Notes under the pieces: generated by a model
What the model was told of the DNA's origin: nothing
The model's input: only the letters and a program-made list of their open reading frames with translations
The model's database searches: none
Origin: Chloroflexota bacterium
GTDB lineage: Bacteria; Chloroflexota; Anaerolineae; UBA1429
Assembly: GCA_019873625.1 (NCBI GenBank)
Contig: JAIOAW010000011.1
Location: forward strand, 16,077-80,076
Direction of reading: 5' to 3'
Length of the DNA: 64,000 nt
Translations under genes and position numbers: made by a program
Shown: positions 27,303 to 36,406 of the stretch, one piece after another
Position numbering within the stretch: position 1 is the first letter of the stretch
How the letters are laid out: each line of letters starts with the position of its first letter

Positions 27303-27616
27303 ACGCGGTATGGGCAATAGGCATCGGGGCCTTGGCGGGCACGCTCAGCGCAGCGGCGCATCTGTGGCTCCTTGGGCAGCATCTGAGGCGCGCTGAGACG
27401 TATGGCCTCTGGGCGGCGCGCGACTTTATGCTGCGCCGGTTCGTCTGGCGGGTTATCCTCTGGCTGCCGGGGTTGTACCTCGTGGTGCGCCTTGGGCTGG
27501 GGGCCTGTTTGGCCTTCTTATTGGGCGCTTGGGCCGTGCGTTGGGGCGCCCTATGGCGCTTGGCAAAGCGCGCTCACTCTTTGGGAGCGCCGGTGGGGAA
27601 GCGGCTGTGGCCATAG
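27299..27616 (+). CDS. atpR: N-ATPase accessory membrane subunit AtpR
   Basis: A 105-aa protein with three hydrophobic helices, starting at GTG 27299 inside the atpC stop. It lies between atpC and atpB, where N-ATPase operons carry atpQ and atpR. The pattern of short TM segments with Arg residues ('HLRRAE', 'FMLRRFVWRVI') fits AtpR, which has been proposed to help c-ring assembly through a membrane Arg. The other accessory gene, atpQ, is not present here. Similarity is by position and topology; a profile search would settle AtpR against AtpI. Confidence 0.7.
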
Positions 27617-28287
27617 AAGAACTCTTTCCCAAAATCCTTTTCTATATCGGCGGGGTCGGCATCCGCGACACCGTCTTGCATACGTGGGTGGTCGTCATTT
27701 TCCTGGCGGGCTTTGCCGTGTGGGCCTCTCGGGGGCTACGCATCTGGCAGCCCCAAACTTGGCAACTCGCTGTCGAATATCTGGTGGAATACGTCGAGAG
27801 CCTGGTGGCGAATATGGCGGGGCGCGACCTGCCCATCCTCGTGCCCTACCTGACCACGATGATCGCCTTTATTGCCATTGCCAACCTGTTGGGCCTGTTG
27901 CCCGGTTTTATGGCCCCCACGCGAGACCTAAACACCACAGCGGCGCTTTCGCTGATTTCGCTCGCCTCCTGCCAATATTTCGGCATCCGCCAAAAGGGTC
28001 TTTGGCGGCACGTGCGGGCCTTGGCGGAGCCGGTGGCCTTGATGCTGCCGCTTAACCTTCTGAGCGAGTTGAGCCGCACCGTCTCGATGGCGCTCCGCCT
28101 CTTTGGCAACGTCCTGGCGGGGGAGGTCATCACCGGGGTGATGTTTCTCTTGGTGCCCATCTTGGCGCCGCTGCCCTTGGCCCTTTTGGGGATGATCACC
28201 GGCGTTTTGCAAGCGCTGGTGTTCACCGTGTTGACGCTTGTCTTTGTCGCAGATGCGATCGGCGAAGAAGAAGAGGAAACCATCTAG
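27607..28287 (+). CDS. atpB: N-type ATPase F0 subunit a
   Basis: The stator membrane subunit forming the ion half-channels. The GTG at 27607 overlaps the atpR end and gives 226 aa starting 'VAIEELFPKILF'; an earlier in-frame start at 27529 would add residues read from atpR sequence. 'SMALRLFGNVLAGE' contains the essential Arg facing the c-ring. Several TM helices are evident ('TMIAFIAIANLLGLLPG'), and the C-terminus is acidic (GEEEEETI). Confidence 0.88.
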   Translation: MAIEELFPKILFYIGGVGIRDTVLHTWVVVIFLAGFAVWASRGLRIWQPQTWQLAVEYLVEYVESLVANMAGRDLPILVPYLTTMIAFIAIANLLGLLPGFMAPTRDLNTTAALSLISLASCQYFGIRQKGLWRHVRALAEPVALMLPLNLLSELSRTVSMALRLFGNVLAGEVITGVMFLLVPILAPLPLALLGMITGVLQALVFTVLTLVFVADAIGEEEEETI

Positions 28288-28315
28288 CCCATCTTTAGAA
28301 AGGAGTTTTCTCAGG

Positions 28316-28588
28316 ATGACCCCAGAATTGACCACGCGTTTTGCCATCGTAACGACCATCGTCGTCGGCGCCTCCATCGTCTTTGGCACCATCACCGCGG
28401 CGCTGATGGAAGGCCGCGCCGTCGTGCGCGCTTTTGACAATATGGCGCGCCAGCCCAGCGTCGCCGATCGCATTCGTGGCTTGCTCTTTGTGGTGCTCGC
28501 CATCCTCGAATCCACGGCCATCTACGTCCTGCTCATCTGCCTGATTCTGCTTTTCGCCAACCCGTTTCGCACCATTTTCGGCTTCTAG
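28316..28588 (+). CDS. atpE: N-type ATPase F0 subunit c with two membrane glutamates
   Basis: The 90-aa rotor-ring subunit. ATG 28316 has AGGAG ten bases upstream; an earlier in-frame start at 28238 lies inside atpB. The loop 'ARQP' (44-47) separates two TM helices. Helix 2 has E65, S66, T67 and Y70 in 'ILESTAIY', the residues that bind sodium in Ilyobacter c-subunit. Helix 1 has Glu at position 32, where the Ilyobacter protein has Gln32. Two facing carboxylates are a feature of N-ATPase rotors. The repeated glycines of standard helix 1 are mostly replaced (GASIVFGTITAALMEG). Confidence 0.92.
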   Translation: MTPELTTRFAIVTTIVVGASIVFGTITAALMEGRAVVRAFDNMARQPSVADRIRGLLFVVLAILESTAIYVLLICLILLFANPFRTIFGF

Positions 28589-28598
28589 GGGGTAGCGA

Positions 28599-29384
28599 AT
28601 GCTGAGATTCGACTGGGCGACGTTGGGCTTTCAAGTCATCAACTTTCTCATCTTGCTCGCTGCGCTCACCTATTTCCTCTTTCGGCCTTTACGCGCCAAA
28701 CTGAACGAGCGCGGCCGCCTCCTCGCCGAGATGCACCAGCGCGCCCGCGAACAAGAGGCAGAGGCCGCCCGGCTGCGCGCCGAGTGGGAAGAGCAAATGC
28801 GCCTTGCCCAACAACGCGCTCAGGAGATCATCGAGGCCGCGGAACAGGAGGCCTCTCAGCAGATCGCCGCGCTGATGGAAGAGGCGCGGCTGCGCTTCGA
28901 CCGCCTTTCGGAACAGATGCGCGCCGACTTGGAACGCCAACGCGACGAGATCGTCGCCCAGCATTACGAAGAGATCCTCGATACGGTCATCACTATGGCG
29001 GGGCATATCGTCCAATCGGTGACGACGCGCCGCACCCATGACGACCTGGTTATCAACTTTTGCGCGAGCATTTATCAACTGCCCCAGGCCGAAGTCGCGG
29101 AATATCGGCGTATGATGGCCGACCGCACGCCCGTCGCTTTTGTCAAGACGCCCGTTCCCCTCACGCCGGAACAGAACAAGACCTTATCCGACACCCTTTC
29201 TTCGCTCATTGACCGCCATGTGACACTCCAGGTGAGCACCGATCCCTCTTTGGTGGCGGGTTTGCAGGTTCGCTTGGGAGATCGCCTCATTGATAACAGC
29301 ATCCGCCAGCAACTGTTGCGCGCCCGCGAACGGGTGCACCGCGCCTTGATTGCCCAAATCGAGGATGAGGTGGCCAGTGGCTGA
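28599..29384 (+). CDS. atpF: N-type ATPase subunit b with delta-like C-terminal domain
   Basis: The N-terminus is one TM helix (about 8-26) followed by a long charged coiled coil, as in subunit b. The C-terminal part (about 180-258) contains 'LVAGLQVRLGDRLIDNSI', which matches the end of delta/OSCP ('GG..vrigd.viD.S'). At 261 aa it is about 100 residues longer than a normal b and so replaces both b and delta; no separate atpH exists in the operon. The atpA start overlaps its last 8 bases. Confidence 0.88.
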   Translation: MLRFDWATLGFQVINFLILLAALTYFLFRPLRAKLNERGRLLAEMHQRAREQEAEAARLRAEWEEQMRLAQQRAQEIIEAAEQEASQQIAALMEEARLRFDRLSEQMRADLERQRDEIVAQHYEEILDTVITMAGHIVQSVTTRRTHDDLVINFCASIYQLPQAEVAEYRRMMADRTPVAFVKTPVPLTPEQNKTLSDTLSSLIDRHVTLQVSTDPSLVAGLQVRLGDRLIDNSIRQQLLRARERVHRALIAQIEDEVASG

Positions 29385-31092
29385 AGGGAAGGTCATCGAA
29401 CGGCTGAAAGCGGGCCACGCCCTGCAAACCCTGCGAGAGGCGAGCGCTCGCGTGGTAGAAGGCGCGGCTCCCCTGCCTCTCATCGGGTCGCTCAGCCCAA
29501 TGGCACTCTTGGGGCACCCCGCCTTGGGCGGAGCGGACATCCACGCCTTGCCGCCTCGCTTTCTGGAGCGCCTACGCCGCCGACCTTTCACGGCCTTTCG
29601 GGATGTGCTTGCCGCCTTGGATCGCGAGACGCGCACCGTCCGCGCTAGCCTCGTGATGCAGGATATTGGCACGGTGCGCCAGGTGGGCGATGGCGTCGCC
29701 TCGGTGTGGGGCCTGCCCCAAGCCCGCACCGATGAACTCGTGCGCTTTGGAGACGTGTTCGGCCTCGTGATGAACCTCGACACGGATTGGATAGATTGCA
29801 TCCTTCTGGGGTCCGATGAAGGCATCCAAGGGGGCGATATCGTCTGGAGCACGGGGGGGCAGATCTCCATCCCCGTGGGAGAGCGCCTGTTGGGCCGCGT
29901 CATCTCGCCCCTGGGGCAGCCGCTTGATCTCAAAGGGCGCTTGTTCGTGGACGAGCGGCGCTTCATCGAGCGCGAGGCCCTTGGCGTCGTCGAGCGGCAG
30001 GCCGTCAGCGTGCCCCTGCACACGGGCATCAAGGCGGTGGATGCACTCATCCCCATCGGCCGCGGCCAGCGCGAGTTGATCATCGGCGATCGGCAGACGG
30101 GTAAGACGAGCCTGGCCCTCGATGCCATCATCAACCAGCGCGATCAAGGGGTGCTCTGTGTATACGTGAGCATCGGCCAGCGCAAAAGCGCCGCCCTCCA
30201 GGCCATCCACACCCTCGAAGAGACCGGCGCCTTGGAGCATACCGTCGTGGTCGTGGCCGCGCCGGATGATCCCCCAGCCTTGACTTACCTTGCCCCCTAC
30301 GTCGGGTGCACCATTGCCGAATCTCTTATGGATCGCGGCTACGATGTGCTCATCGTCTATGATGACCTCACCAAACATGCGGACGCCTACCGCGAACTCT
30401 CCCTCCTCTTGAGGCGACCGCCTGGGCGGGAGGCTTATCCCGGCGACATCTTTTATCTCCACGCCCGCCTTCTGGAGCGCGCCGGCCGGCGGCGCGACGA
30501 CCTTGGCGGCGGGAGCATCACGGCCCTGCCCATCGCCGAGACACGGCGTGGGAATATCTCCGCGTATATCTCGACCAACCTCATCTCCATCACCGATGGG
30601 CAAATCTACCTCAATGCGGACCTATTCAACCAGAATATCAAGCCTGCCATTGATGTGGGCCTTTCCGTCTCGCGGGTGGGCGGCGCGGCGCAAACGCCCA
30701 TTATGCGCCAGGTGAGCGCTCAACTGAAACTGACCCTTGCGCAGTATGAAGAAGTGGCCCATTTTGCCCGCTTTGGCGCGGAAATTGACCGCGCCACGCA
30801 GCAGCAGATCAACCGTGGCTTGCGCCTGCGTGAGGTCCTCAAGCAACCCGCCTTTCAACCGCTTCCGCTCGCTCGGCAGGTGCTCATCCTTTACGCCGTG
30901 GATCACGGGTACCTCGACGACGTGCCCATCGAAGAGATCGCGCATTACGAAGAGAACCTTTGGCACTTTGCGCGGCGGGAATATCTCGGGGTTATCCGCG
31001 CCATCGAAGAGCAAAAGCGCCTCGATGAACCCCTGGAGCGCGAATTGAACGCCCTTCTACAAGCCTTTGGGCATAAACGGCTCGCCGGATGA
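29377..31092 (+). CDS. atpA: N-type ATPase F1 subunit alpha, N-terminally extended
   Basis: The non-catalytic nucleotide-binding subunit. 'GDRQTGKTSLALDAIINQ' is the P-loop and 'IVYDDLTKHADAYRE' the Walker B region; 'ISTNLISITDGQI' and 'SVSRVGGAAQ' are alpha signatures. GTG 29377 has GAGG seven bases upstream; ATG 29365 and TTG 29350 are alternatives. The core 'GTVRQVGDGVASVWGL' begins at residue 98, against about residue 29 in E. coli alpha, so there are about 70 extra N-terminal residues. This end normally contacts delta. Confidence 0.9.
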   Translation: MAEGKVIERLKAGHALQTLREASARVVEGAAPLPLIGSLSPMALLGHPALGGADIHALPPRFLERLRRRPFTAFRDVLAALDRETRTVRASLVMQDIGTVRQVGDGVASVWGLPQARTDELVRFGDVFGLVMNLDTDWIDCILLGSDEGIQGGDIVWSTGGQISIPVGERLLGRVISPLGQPLDLKGRLFVDERRFIEREALGVVERQAVSVPLHTGIKAVDALIPIGRGQRELIIGDRQTGKTSLALDAIINQRDQGVLCVYVSIGQRKSAALQAIHTLEETGALEHTVVVVAAPDDPPALTYLAPYVGCTIAESLMDRGYDVLIVYDDLTKHADAYRELSLLLRRPPGREAYPGDIFYLHARLLERAGRRRDDLGGGSITALPIAETRRGNISAYISTNLISITDGQIYLNADLFNQNIKPAIDVGLSVSRVGGAAQTPIMRQVSAQLKLTLAQYEEVAHFARFGAEIDRATQQQINRGLRLREVLKQPAFQPLPLARQVLILYAVDHGYLDDVPIEEIAHYEENLWHFARREYLGVIRAIEEQKRLDEPLERELNALLQAFGHKRLAG

Positions 31093-32018
31093 CTATGGAA
31101 GATATCGAACGCCTCAAAGAGCGCCTAGAGAACATCCAAAGTGTGGAGCCGATCATCACCTCTTTGCGGACGATCGCCGCCTCGGGGTGGCGCGTCGGTA
31201 TGAGGCGCTTACAGGCTTGCCGTCGTTATGTAGAGATCCTTACGCGCGCCTTGGCGGAGGTCCTGCCCTATGCGCCCGAGGAGGCCCTGCAAGGGCCTTT
31301 TATCTACCGGCAGGCGCCCCCACCCCGGCGAGCGCTGATGCTCGTCATCGCCTCCGAACGCGGGTTGTGCGGCGCGTTCAATGATGTGGTTCTCAGCGGC
31401 GCAGAACGCCTCATCGCCCAGCAGGCGCTGCAATCCAGCGAAATCTTGATCGCCACGTTGGGGAGCCGGGCCGCGCAATACTTTCGCTCGCGGGGCCGGT
31501 ATGTACACTGGGCCACACCCCTCCCCGTAACGCGGGTGGCCGATTTTGCCCTGGTGCGCGCCCTTGCCGAGCAACTCATCGCCCTCTTGGCCGAGGGGCG
31601 GTGCGACGCGCTTTATGTCATCTTTTCGCCATATCAGGCCGGGGCTATCGCGGCGCCCGTCTCGCGGCGATGGCTGCCGCTCGACGTGGAGGCCCTGCGC
31701 CCCCAAGCGCCCGCTTGGCCCCCGCCGATCATCGAGACGGGGCCTACGCGCCTTTTTCACCAGGCCGTGCGCGAGGCGATGTACGCGCAATTGTACCAAT
31801 ACGTGCTCGAATCGGCCGCCGCCGAGAAAGCGGCGCGTTTTCACGCGATGGACGCGGCCAGTACGAACATTGCGCGCCTTGTAGAAGAACTGACGCTCGT
31901 CTATCATACGGCGCGCCAACATGGCATCACGATGGAGATGCTCGATCTCATCGCCAGTTCTGGCCTGCTCAAGCGCCGGCCGGGCGGCATAGCCCAGTCG
32001 GCTGAAAAGGGGACCTAA
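31089..32018 (+). CDS. atpG: N-type ATPase subunit gamma
   Basis: The rotating central shaft. Its N-terminal helix ('LKERLENIQSVEPIITSLRTIA') and C-terminal helix ('AASTNIARLVEELTLVYHTA') form the coiled coil, and 'VIASERGLCGAFNDVVL' is the conserved Rossmann-like segment. 309 aa. ATG 31089 overlaps the atpA stop by 4 bases (ATGA). It is the last ATPase gene of the operon. Confidence 0.9.
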   Translation: MTMEDIERLKERLENIQSVEPIITSLRTIAASGWRVGMRRLQACRRYVEILTRALAEVLPYAPEEALQGPFIYRQAPPPRRALMLVIASERGLCGAFNDVVLSGAERLIAQQALQSSEILIATLGSRAAQYFRSRGRYVHWATPLPVTRVADFALVRALAEQLIALLAEGRCDALYVIFSPYQAGAIAAPVSRRWLPLDVEALRPQAPAWPPPIIETGPTRLFHQAVREAMYAQLYQYVLESAAAEKAARFHAMDAASTNIARLVEELTLVYHTARQHGITMEMLDLIASSGLLKRRPGGIAQSAEKGT

Positions 32019-32030
32019 GGAGAACCCACG

Positions 32031-32939
32031 ATGTGGAACCGCGTCGTCTTGCTCCTCTCGGGCGTGGCCTTTGGCTGGAGCCTGGTGCACTATGCCTCGG
32101 CCCCGGAGGAGGACTTCCCCGCCCTGAGATGGGGGCTTATCGCCTCGGGGGGCATTGGCCTCGTCCTTGCGGTCGTCATCGGCCTGAGCAACCCCGTCGC
32201 CGGCCTTTTGGCCTTGCTTGTGCTCGGCTTGAGCGCTCTGGTGGCCTACGCCGCCAACGCCAAGCAGGTCAGCCGCCCGCCGGCGCCGCCGCTCCTCCAT
32301 GGGGCGATTACCCCCCAAACGCAAGATCATCGCACGGGCCTAATCCTCGTCTTTGGCGGCGAGCCGGCCCGCTACGAAGGCCCTGCCTTTTGGGCCTGGT
32401 GGCTGAAGACAAGCCCCTCGGCTAAACGGGCGAACTGGTTCCTCAACCCCTGGAGATTTGGGCGCATCCGCCGCGCTTACAGGGCGATGGGCGGCGCCTC
32501 GCCCCTCCAAACCGCCATCGAAGGGCTTATCGAACAGTTGAAGGGCGCGCTTGGCGAGGGCTATGTGGTGCGCTATGCGCGGCTCTTCGCCTCTCCCCCT
32601 GTGCGAGATGCCCTTGCGCAACTGGCCGAGGCCGGCCTCACGCGCACGATCGTCCTGCCCATCGCCCAGGCCTTCGCCTACTCGCCGGCCCTCAACGAGC
32701 AGGTTGCCCTATCTCGCGCGCGCGAAGCGGGCATGCGCGTCATCATCGCACCCCCCATTGCCGCCGAGGGGTGGCTGGGGGCGCCCCCCGCCCAGCGGTT
32801 AGATGCCCTTCTCGCGGGCACCATTCCACCGCCCCCCAACGGCGAGGCAGCCCCCACTCTGGAGATTATCCAAGCCGTAGAGCACGCTGAACGGGCGCAT
32901 CTCGCTCTCCCTCACGCATCGGAGGCCGCGCATGGATAG
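32031..32939 (+). CDS. Membrane-anchored half-ferrochelatase-like protein
   Basis: Three N-terminal hydrophobic segments (about 5-25, 35-55, 57-75) are followed by a soluble domain of about 200 residues. '[22 protein letters not shown]' reads like the ferrochelatase 'GGGSPL' helix, '[22 protein letters not shown]' like its 'Y.P.i.da' block, and '[14 protein letters not shown]' like 'aLPlyPhyS'. The second ferrochelatase half, with the catalytic His and Glu, is absent. It starts 12 bases after atpG and overlaps zwf by 8 bases. Tetrapyrrole binding is possible, but chelatase activity is unlikely from sequence. Confidence 0.62.
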   Translation: MWNRVVLLLSGVAFGWSLVHYASAPEEDFPALRWGLIASGGIGLVLAVVIGLSNPVAGLLALLVLGLSALVAYAANAKQVSRPPAPPLLHGAITPQTQDHRTGLILVFGGEPARYEGPAFWAWWLKTSPSAKRANWFLNPWRFGRIRRAYRAMGGASPLQTAIEGLIEQLKGALGEGYVVRYARLFASPPVRDALAQLAEAGLTRTIVLPIAQAFAYSPALNEQVALSRAREAGMRVIIAPPIAAEGWLGAPPAQRLDALLAGTIPPPPNGEAAPTLEIIQAVEHAERAHLALPHASEAAHG

Positions 32940-34389
32940 ACCGCCAGACCCCTGCACCATCGTGATCTTTGGCGCCTCGGGAGATTTGGCCCATCGCAAA
33001 CTCATCCCGGCGCTCCACAGCCTGGCCTGCGAGCGCCTTTTGCACCCCGAAACGCGCGTCCTCGGCGTGGCGCGTTCGGCCATCGCCCCGCAGGCCTTTA
33101 GCGCCACCCTTTACGAGGGTGTGGAGGCCTACGCCCGCCTCAAGCCCTGGATGTGCGCCCTTTGGCCGCGCTTTGCGAGCCGCCTGGACTATCTCTCGGG
33201 CGACTATGCCGACGAAGAGACCTATCGTCGCCTCGGTGAGCGCTTGGAGGCCGCAGCGCAGGGAGGCGCTTCTGACAACGTGCTCTACTATCTGGCCGTG
33301 CCGCCCGTCCTCTACCCCACCATCGTCGAGAACCTGGGCCGCGCCGGCCTAAACCGCCGCCCGCGCGGGTGGGCGCGGATCATCATTGAAAAACCCTTTG
33401 GGCATAACCTGGCCAGCGCCCGCGAACTGAGCGCCCAAGTGCACCGCGTGTTCGATGAAAACCAGGTCTATCGCATTGACCATTATCTCGGCAAAGAGAC
33501 GGTTCAAAACATCCTCGTCTTTCGCTTCGGCAATGCCATTTTTGAGCCGCTGTGGAACCGGCAGTATGTGGATCACGTGCAGATTACGATGGCCGAGACC
33601 GTAGGCGTCGAGCATCGCGCGGGCTATTATGACCAAGCCGGCGTCGTGCGAGATATGTTTCAGAACCATCTGCTCCAACTCCTCACGCTCACGGCGATGG
33701 AACCCCCGGCCGCGGCCACGGCCAAAAACCTGCGCGATGAGAAGGCCAAGGTCTTGCAGGCGGTGCGCCCCATTGCCCTGGAAGATTGCGTATGGGGCCA
33801 GTATGAGGGCTACCGGCAAGAGATGGGCGTTCGCCCCGATTCGATGACGCCAACCTACATCGCCTTGAAACTCTATGTGGATAACTGGCGCTGGCAGGGG
33901 GTGCCCTTTTACGTGCGTTCGGGCAAGCGCCTCACCGCCAAAACGACCGAAATCCTCCTCCAGTTCAAGAGCGTGCCGCATCGCCTCTTTCCGGAGAGCC
34001 TCGACCTCGCCCCGAACCGCTTGAGGCTCTTTATCCAACCCAACGAGGGAATCCACCTGAGTTTTGAAACCAAGGTTCCCGGCGCGGGGATGCGGGCGGA
34101 ACCCGTGAATATGGTCTTTGAATACGGCCAGCATTACGGCGAAAGGGCCATCCCCGATGCCTATGAGCGCCTCCTTCTCGATGCCATCCAGGGGGATGCC
34201 TCCCTCTTTGCGCGCGATGACGAGATCGAACTCTCGTGGCGGCTGGCCGACCCCATCGCTGCACCCCGTACGCTGGAGACCTACCTCCCTTTCAGCGATG
34301 GGCCGCGCGCCGCGCACGATTTGCTCGAACGCGAGGGGCGCCGCTGGATGCCCCTGCCCGATGTGCCCCAGGAGGCATCGGGCGGTTGA
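32932..34389 (+). CDS. zwf: Glucose-6-phosphate 1-dehydrogenase
   Basis: First enzyme of the oxidative pentose phosphate pathway, producing 6-phosphogluconolactone and NADPH. '[18 protein letters not shown]' binds the cofactor, 'RIDHYLGKE' is the active-site block with catalytic His and Lys, and 'VRSGKRL' follows. 485 aa is normal. ATG 32932 overlaps the preceding gene. The lactonase and 6-phosphogluconate dehydrogenase are not in the window. Confidence 0.95.
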   Translation: MDRPPDPCTIVIFGASGDLAHRKLIPALHSLACERLLHPETRVLGVARSAIAPQAFSATLYEGVEAYARLKPWMCALWPRFASRLDYLSGDYADEETYRRLGERLEAAAQGGASDNVLYYLAVPPVLYPTIVENLGRAGLNRRPRGWARIIIEKPFGHNLASARELSAQVHRVFDENQVYRIDHYLGKETVQNILVFRFGNAIFEPLWNRQYVDHVQITMAETVGVEHRAGYYDQAGVVRDMFQNHLLQLLTLTAMEPPAAATAKNLRDEKAKVLQAVRPIALEDCVWGQYEGYRQEMGVRPDSMTPTYIALKLYVDNWRWQGVPFYVRSGKRLTAKTTEILLQFKSVPHRLFPESLDLAPNRLRLFIQPNEGIHLSFETKVPGAGMRAEPVNMVFEYGQHYGERAIPDAYERLLLDAIQGDASLFARDDEIELSWRLADPIAAPRTLETYLPFSDGPRAAHDLLEREGRRWMPLPDVPQEASGG

Positions 34390-34414
34390 CAGGCGGCTCC
34401 ATTATGCCTATCAT
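34386..34414 (+). promoter_or_regulatory. Promoter for Gfo/Idh oxidoreductase gene
   Basis: TTGACA (34386-34391), overlapping the zwf stop, and TATCAT (34409-34414) are 17 bases apart. The start codon at 34475 is about 55 bases downstream with AAGGAGG before it. Confidence 0.7.
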
Positions 34415-34474
34415 CAGGCCGACAAAGACGTCTACCATCATAGGGTGGCGTGAGCACACAAGGAGGCAAGAGGT

Positions 34475-35620
34475 ATGTACGATATAGGCGTTGTCGTCGT
34501 GGGAACGGGATTCATCGGGCCTGTGCATATCGAGGCCTTGCGGCGCATCGGCGCCCACGTAGTTGGCGTGTGCGACGTGGCCCAAGAAAAGGCTAAGCAG
34601 GTGGCCCAAGCCTGGGGCTTGCCCAAGGTGTACTTCCGCTATGAGGACGTTCTAGCCGACCCCGATGTACAGGTGGTCCATCTGTGCACCCCTAACCGCC
34701 TACACTACGGCCAGGCCAAGGCCGCTCTGGAGGCTGGCAAGCACGTGCTGTGCGAAAAACCTTTGGCGATGAACTCCACCGAGTCGGCCGAACTCGTGGC
34801 CCTTGCCGCAAAGACCGGCCGTGTGGCGGCGGTGGATTACAACCTGCGCTTTTACCCCTTGGTCATCGAGGCGCGGGATATGGTGCAGCGCGGCGACGTG
34901 GGCGAAATCTTTTCCGTCTGCGGCAGTTACGTGCAAGATTGGCTCTTTTACCCCACCGACTATAACTGGCGCGTGCTCGCAAGCGAGGGGGGCCAATTGC
35001 GCGCCATCGCCGATATCGGCACACACTGGTTGGATATGATCCATTACATCACTGGGCTGGAGGTCGAATCCGTCTGCGCCGACCTCAAAGTGGTGCACCC
35101 CATCCGCCAGCGGCCCACAGGCGAGGTGGAGACCTTTGCCGGAAAAGTGCAAAAGATCATCCCCACGGAACCGGTCGAAATCACTACGGAAGACCATGGC
35201 GCCGTGCTGTTGCGCTTCAAAGGCGGGGCGCGGGGCGTGCTCTGGTGCTCGCAGGTTACGGCGGGGCGCAAGAACTGTCTACGCTTCGAACTGGCCGGCA
35301 GCAAGTGCGCTCTGGCCTTCGAGAGCGAATCTCCCAACCAGATGTGGATCGGCCACCGCGAACGCGCCAACGAGTGGCTCCTGCGCGACCCGGGCCTCGT
35401 TTCCGAGGCGGCTCGCAGGGCTATCACCTACCCCGGCGGGCACAACGAGGGCTTCCCCGATACGCTCAAGCAGGCCTTCAAGGCCCTCTATGACTATATC
35501 GCCGCCGGAGATTACACCGCGCCGCCCACCTATGCCACCTTCGCCGATGGCCACCGTGAGATCCTCCTCTGCGAGGCGATCCTCAAGAGCCATCAAGAGC
35601 AGCGCTGGGTGAACGTCTAG
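34475..35620 (+). CDS. Gfo/Idh/MocA-family oxidoreductase
   Basis: An NAD(P)-dependent sugar or inositol dehydrogenase. '[20 protein letters not shown]' is the Rossmann loop, '[15 protein letters not shown]' follows, and '[12 protein letters not shown]' holds the conserved E-K-P. The catalytic region '[15 protein letters not shown]' carries D-x-x-x-H. 381 aa is typical. It stands alone between its own promoter and a strong terminator. Substrate unknown; the family oxidises myo-inositol, glucose derivatives and others. Confidence 0.88.
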   Translation: MYDIGVVVVGTGFIGPVHIEALRRIGAHVVGVCDVAQEKAKQVAQAWGLPKVYFRYEDVLADPDVQVVHLCTPNRLHYGQAKAALEAGKHVLCEKPLAMNSTESAELVALAAKTGRVAAVDYNLRFYPLVIEARDMVQRGDVGEIFSVCGSYVQDWLFYPTDYNWRVLASEGGQLRAIADIGTHWLDMIHYITGLEVESVCADLKVVHPIRQRPTGEVETFAGKVQKIIPTEPVEITTEDHGAVLLRFKGGARGVLWCSQVTAGRKNCLRFELAGSKCALAFESESPNQMWIGHRERANEWLLRDPGLVSEAARRAITYPGGHNEGFPDTLKQAFKALYDYIAAGDYTAPPTYATFADGHREILLCEAILKSHQEQRWVNV

Positions 35621-35645
35621 CCGGAACGCGTTCGGCTCGCTTTGG

Positions 35646-35677
35646 GGCGGGGCGTTCGAGGGAACGCCCCGCCTTTT
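35646..35677 (+). terminator. Rho-independent terminator
   Basis: A perfect 12-bp GC-rich stem (35646-35657 with 35662-35673), a 4-base loop and TTTT directly after it, 25 bases downstream of the oxidoreductase stop. Confidence 0.85.
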
Positions 35678-35743
35678 GCCCTACCCCTAAAAGGCTCCGC
35701 AAAGGCGCCTAGGAGGATGGGCCTACACCTTGCAAGGCGGTTT

Positions 35744-35810
35744 TTGACAAAATGATCCGTTGACCGTTATATAGGTTTGACAGAGGCCCTCAGCAATGAT
35801 AAAATCATTG
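35744..35810 (+). promoter_or_regulatory. Tandem apt promoters with a dyad on the second -10 box
   Basis: P1 is TTGACA (35744-35749) with TATATA (35768-35773), 18 bases apart. P2 is TTGACA (35777-35782) with TAAAAT (35800-35805), exactly 17 bases apart. The P2 -10 box is covered by an exact inverted repeat, CAATGAT (35794-35800) and ATCATTG (35804-35810), around AAA. This suggests a repressor site over P2, about 56 bases before the apt ATG. Confidence 0.72.
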
Positions 35811-35865
35811 TTCAAAGAGGGTGCGCGTTCGCCAAATGTTTTTTTATGACGCGAGGGGAAAGGAT

Positions 35866-36387
35866 ATGACGGCGGAAAACCTGGCCAAGTACATTCGAGA
35901 TATTCCGGATTTTCCCATCGAAGGCATCCTGTTCAAAGATATCACGCCCCTTTTGCAGGATGCGGCGGCCTTTCGGCAAGCGGTGGACCTCCTCGCCGAG
36001 AGGTATACGCAAAGCCAGGTGGATGTCGTCGTGGCCATCGAATCGCGCGGGTTCGTGTTCGGGGCGCCCCTCGCTTACAGGTTGGGGGCTGGCTTTGTGC
36101 CCATCCGCAAGCCGGGCAAACTGCCAGCCGAAACGATCAGCGTCGAATACAGCCTGGAGTACGGCACCAACACGCTGCAAATGCACAAAGATGCCATTCG
36201 CCCAGGGCAACGCGTCTTGGTGGTAGATGACCTATTGGCAACCGGTGGGTCAGCCAGAGCGGCGATCGAACTCGTAGAGCGTTGCGGGGGCATCGTAACC
36301 GGGGTGGCTTTTCTCATCGAACTCGAGTTCCTCCACGGGAGGGCCAAACTCGACGGCTACGACGTCTATACGCTGCTCAAGTTCTAG
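35866..36387 (+). CDS. apt: Adenine phosphoribosyltransferase
   Basis: Apt salvages adenine with PRPP to AMP in the cytoplasm. 'YIRDIPDFPIEGILFKDITPLL' at the N-terminus, 'ESRGFVFGAPLAY' and the PRPP loop 'VLVVDDLLATGGSARAA' are diagnostic. ATG 35866 is preceded by GGGGAAAGG; an in-frame GTG/ATG upstream (35821) would overlap the promoter. 173 aa is typical. The DksA-like gene follows 19 bases downstream. Confidence 0.94.
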   Translation: MTAENLAKYIRDIPDFPIEGILFKDITPLLQDAAAFRQAVDLLAERYTQSQVDVVVAIESRGFVFGAPLAYRLGAGFVPIRKPGKLPAETISVEYSLEYGTNTLQMHKDAIRPGQRVLVVDDLLATGGSARAAIELVERCGGIVTGVAFLIELEFLHGRAKLDGYDVYTLLKF

Positions 36388-36406
36388 GCGCCGAGGAGAT
36401 ATACGT

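Noticed and set aside
29572..30603. Minus-strand frame of 343 codons opposite atpA
   Set aside because: Shadow of a highly conserved ATPase subunit.
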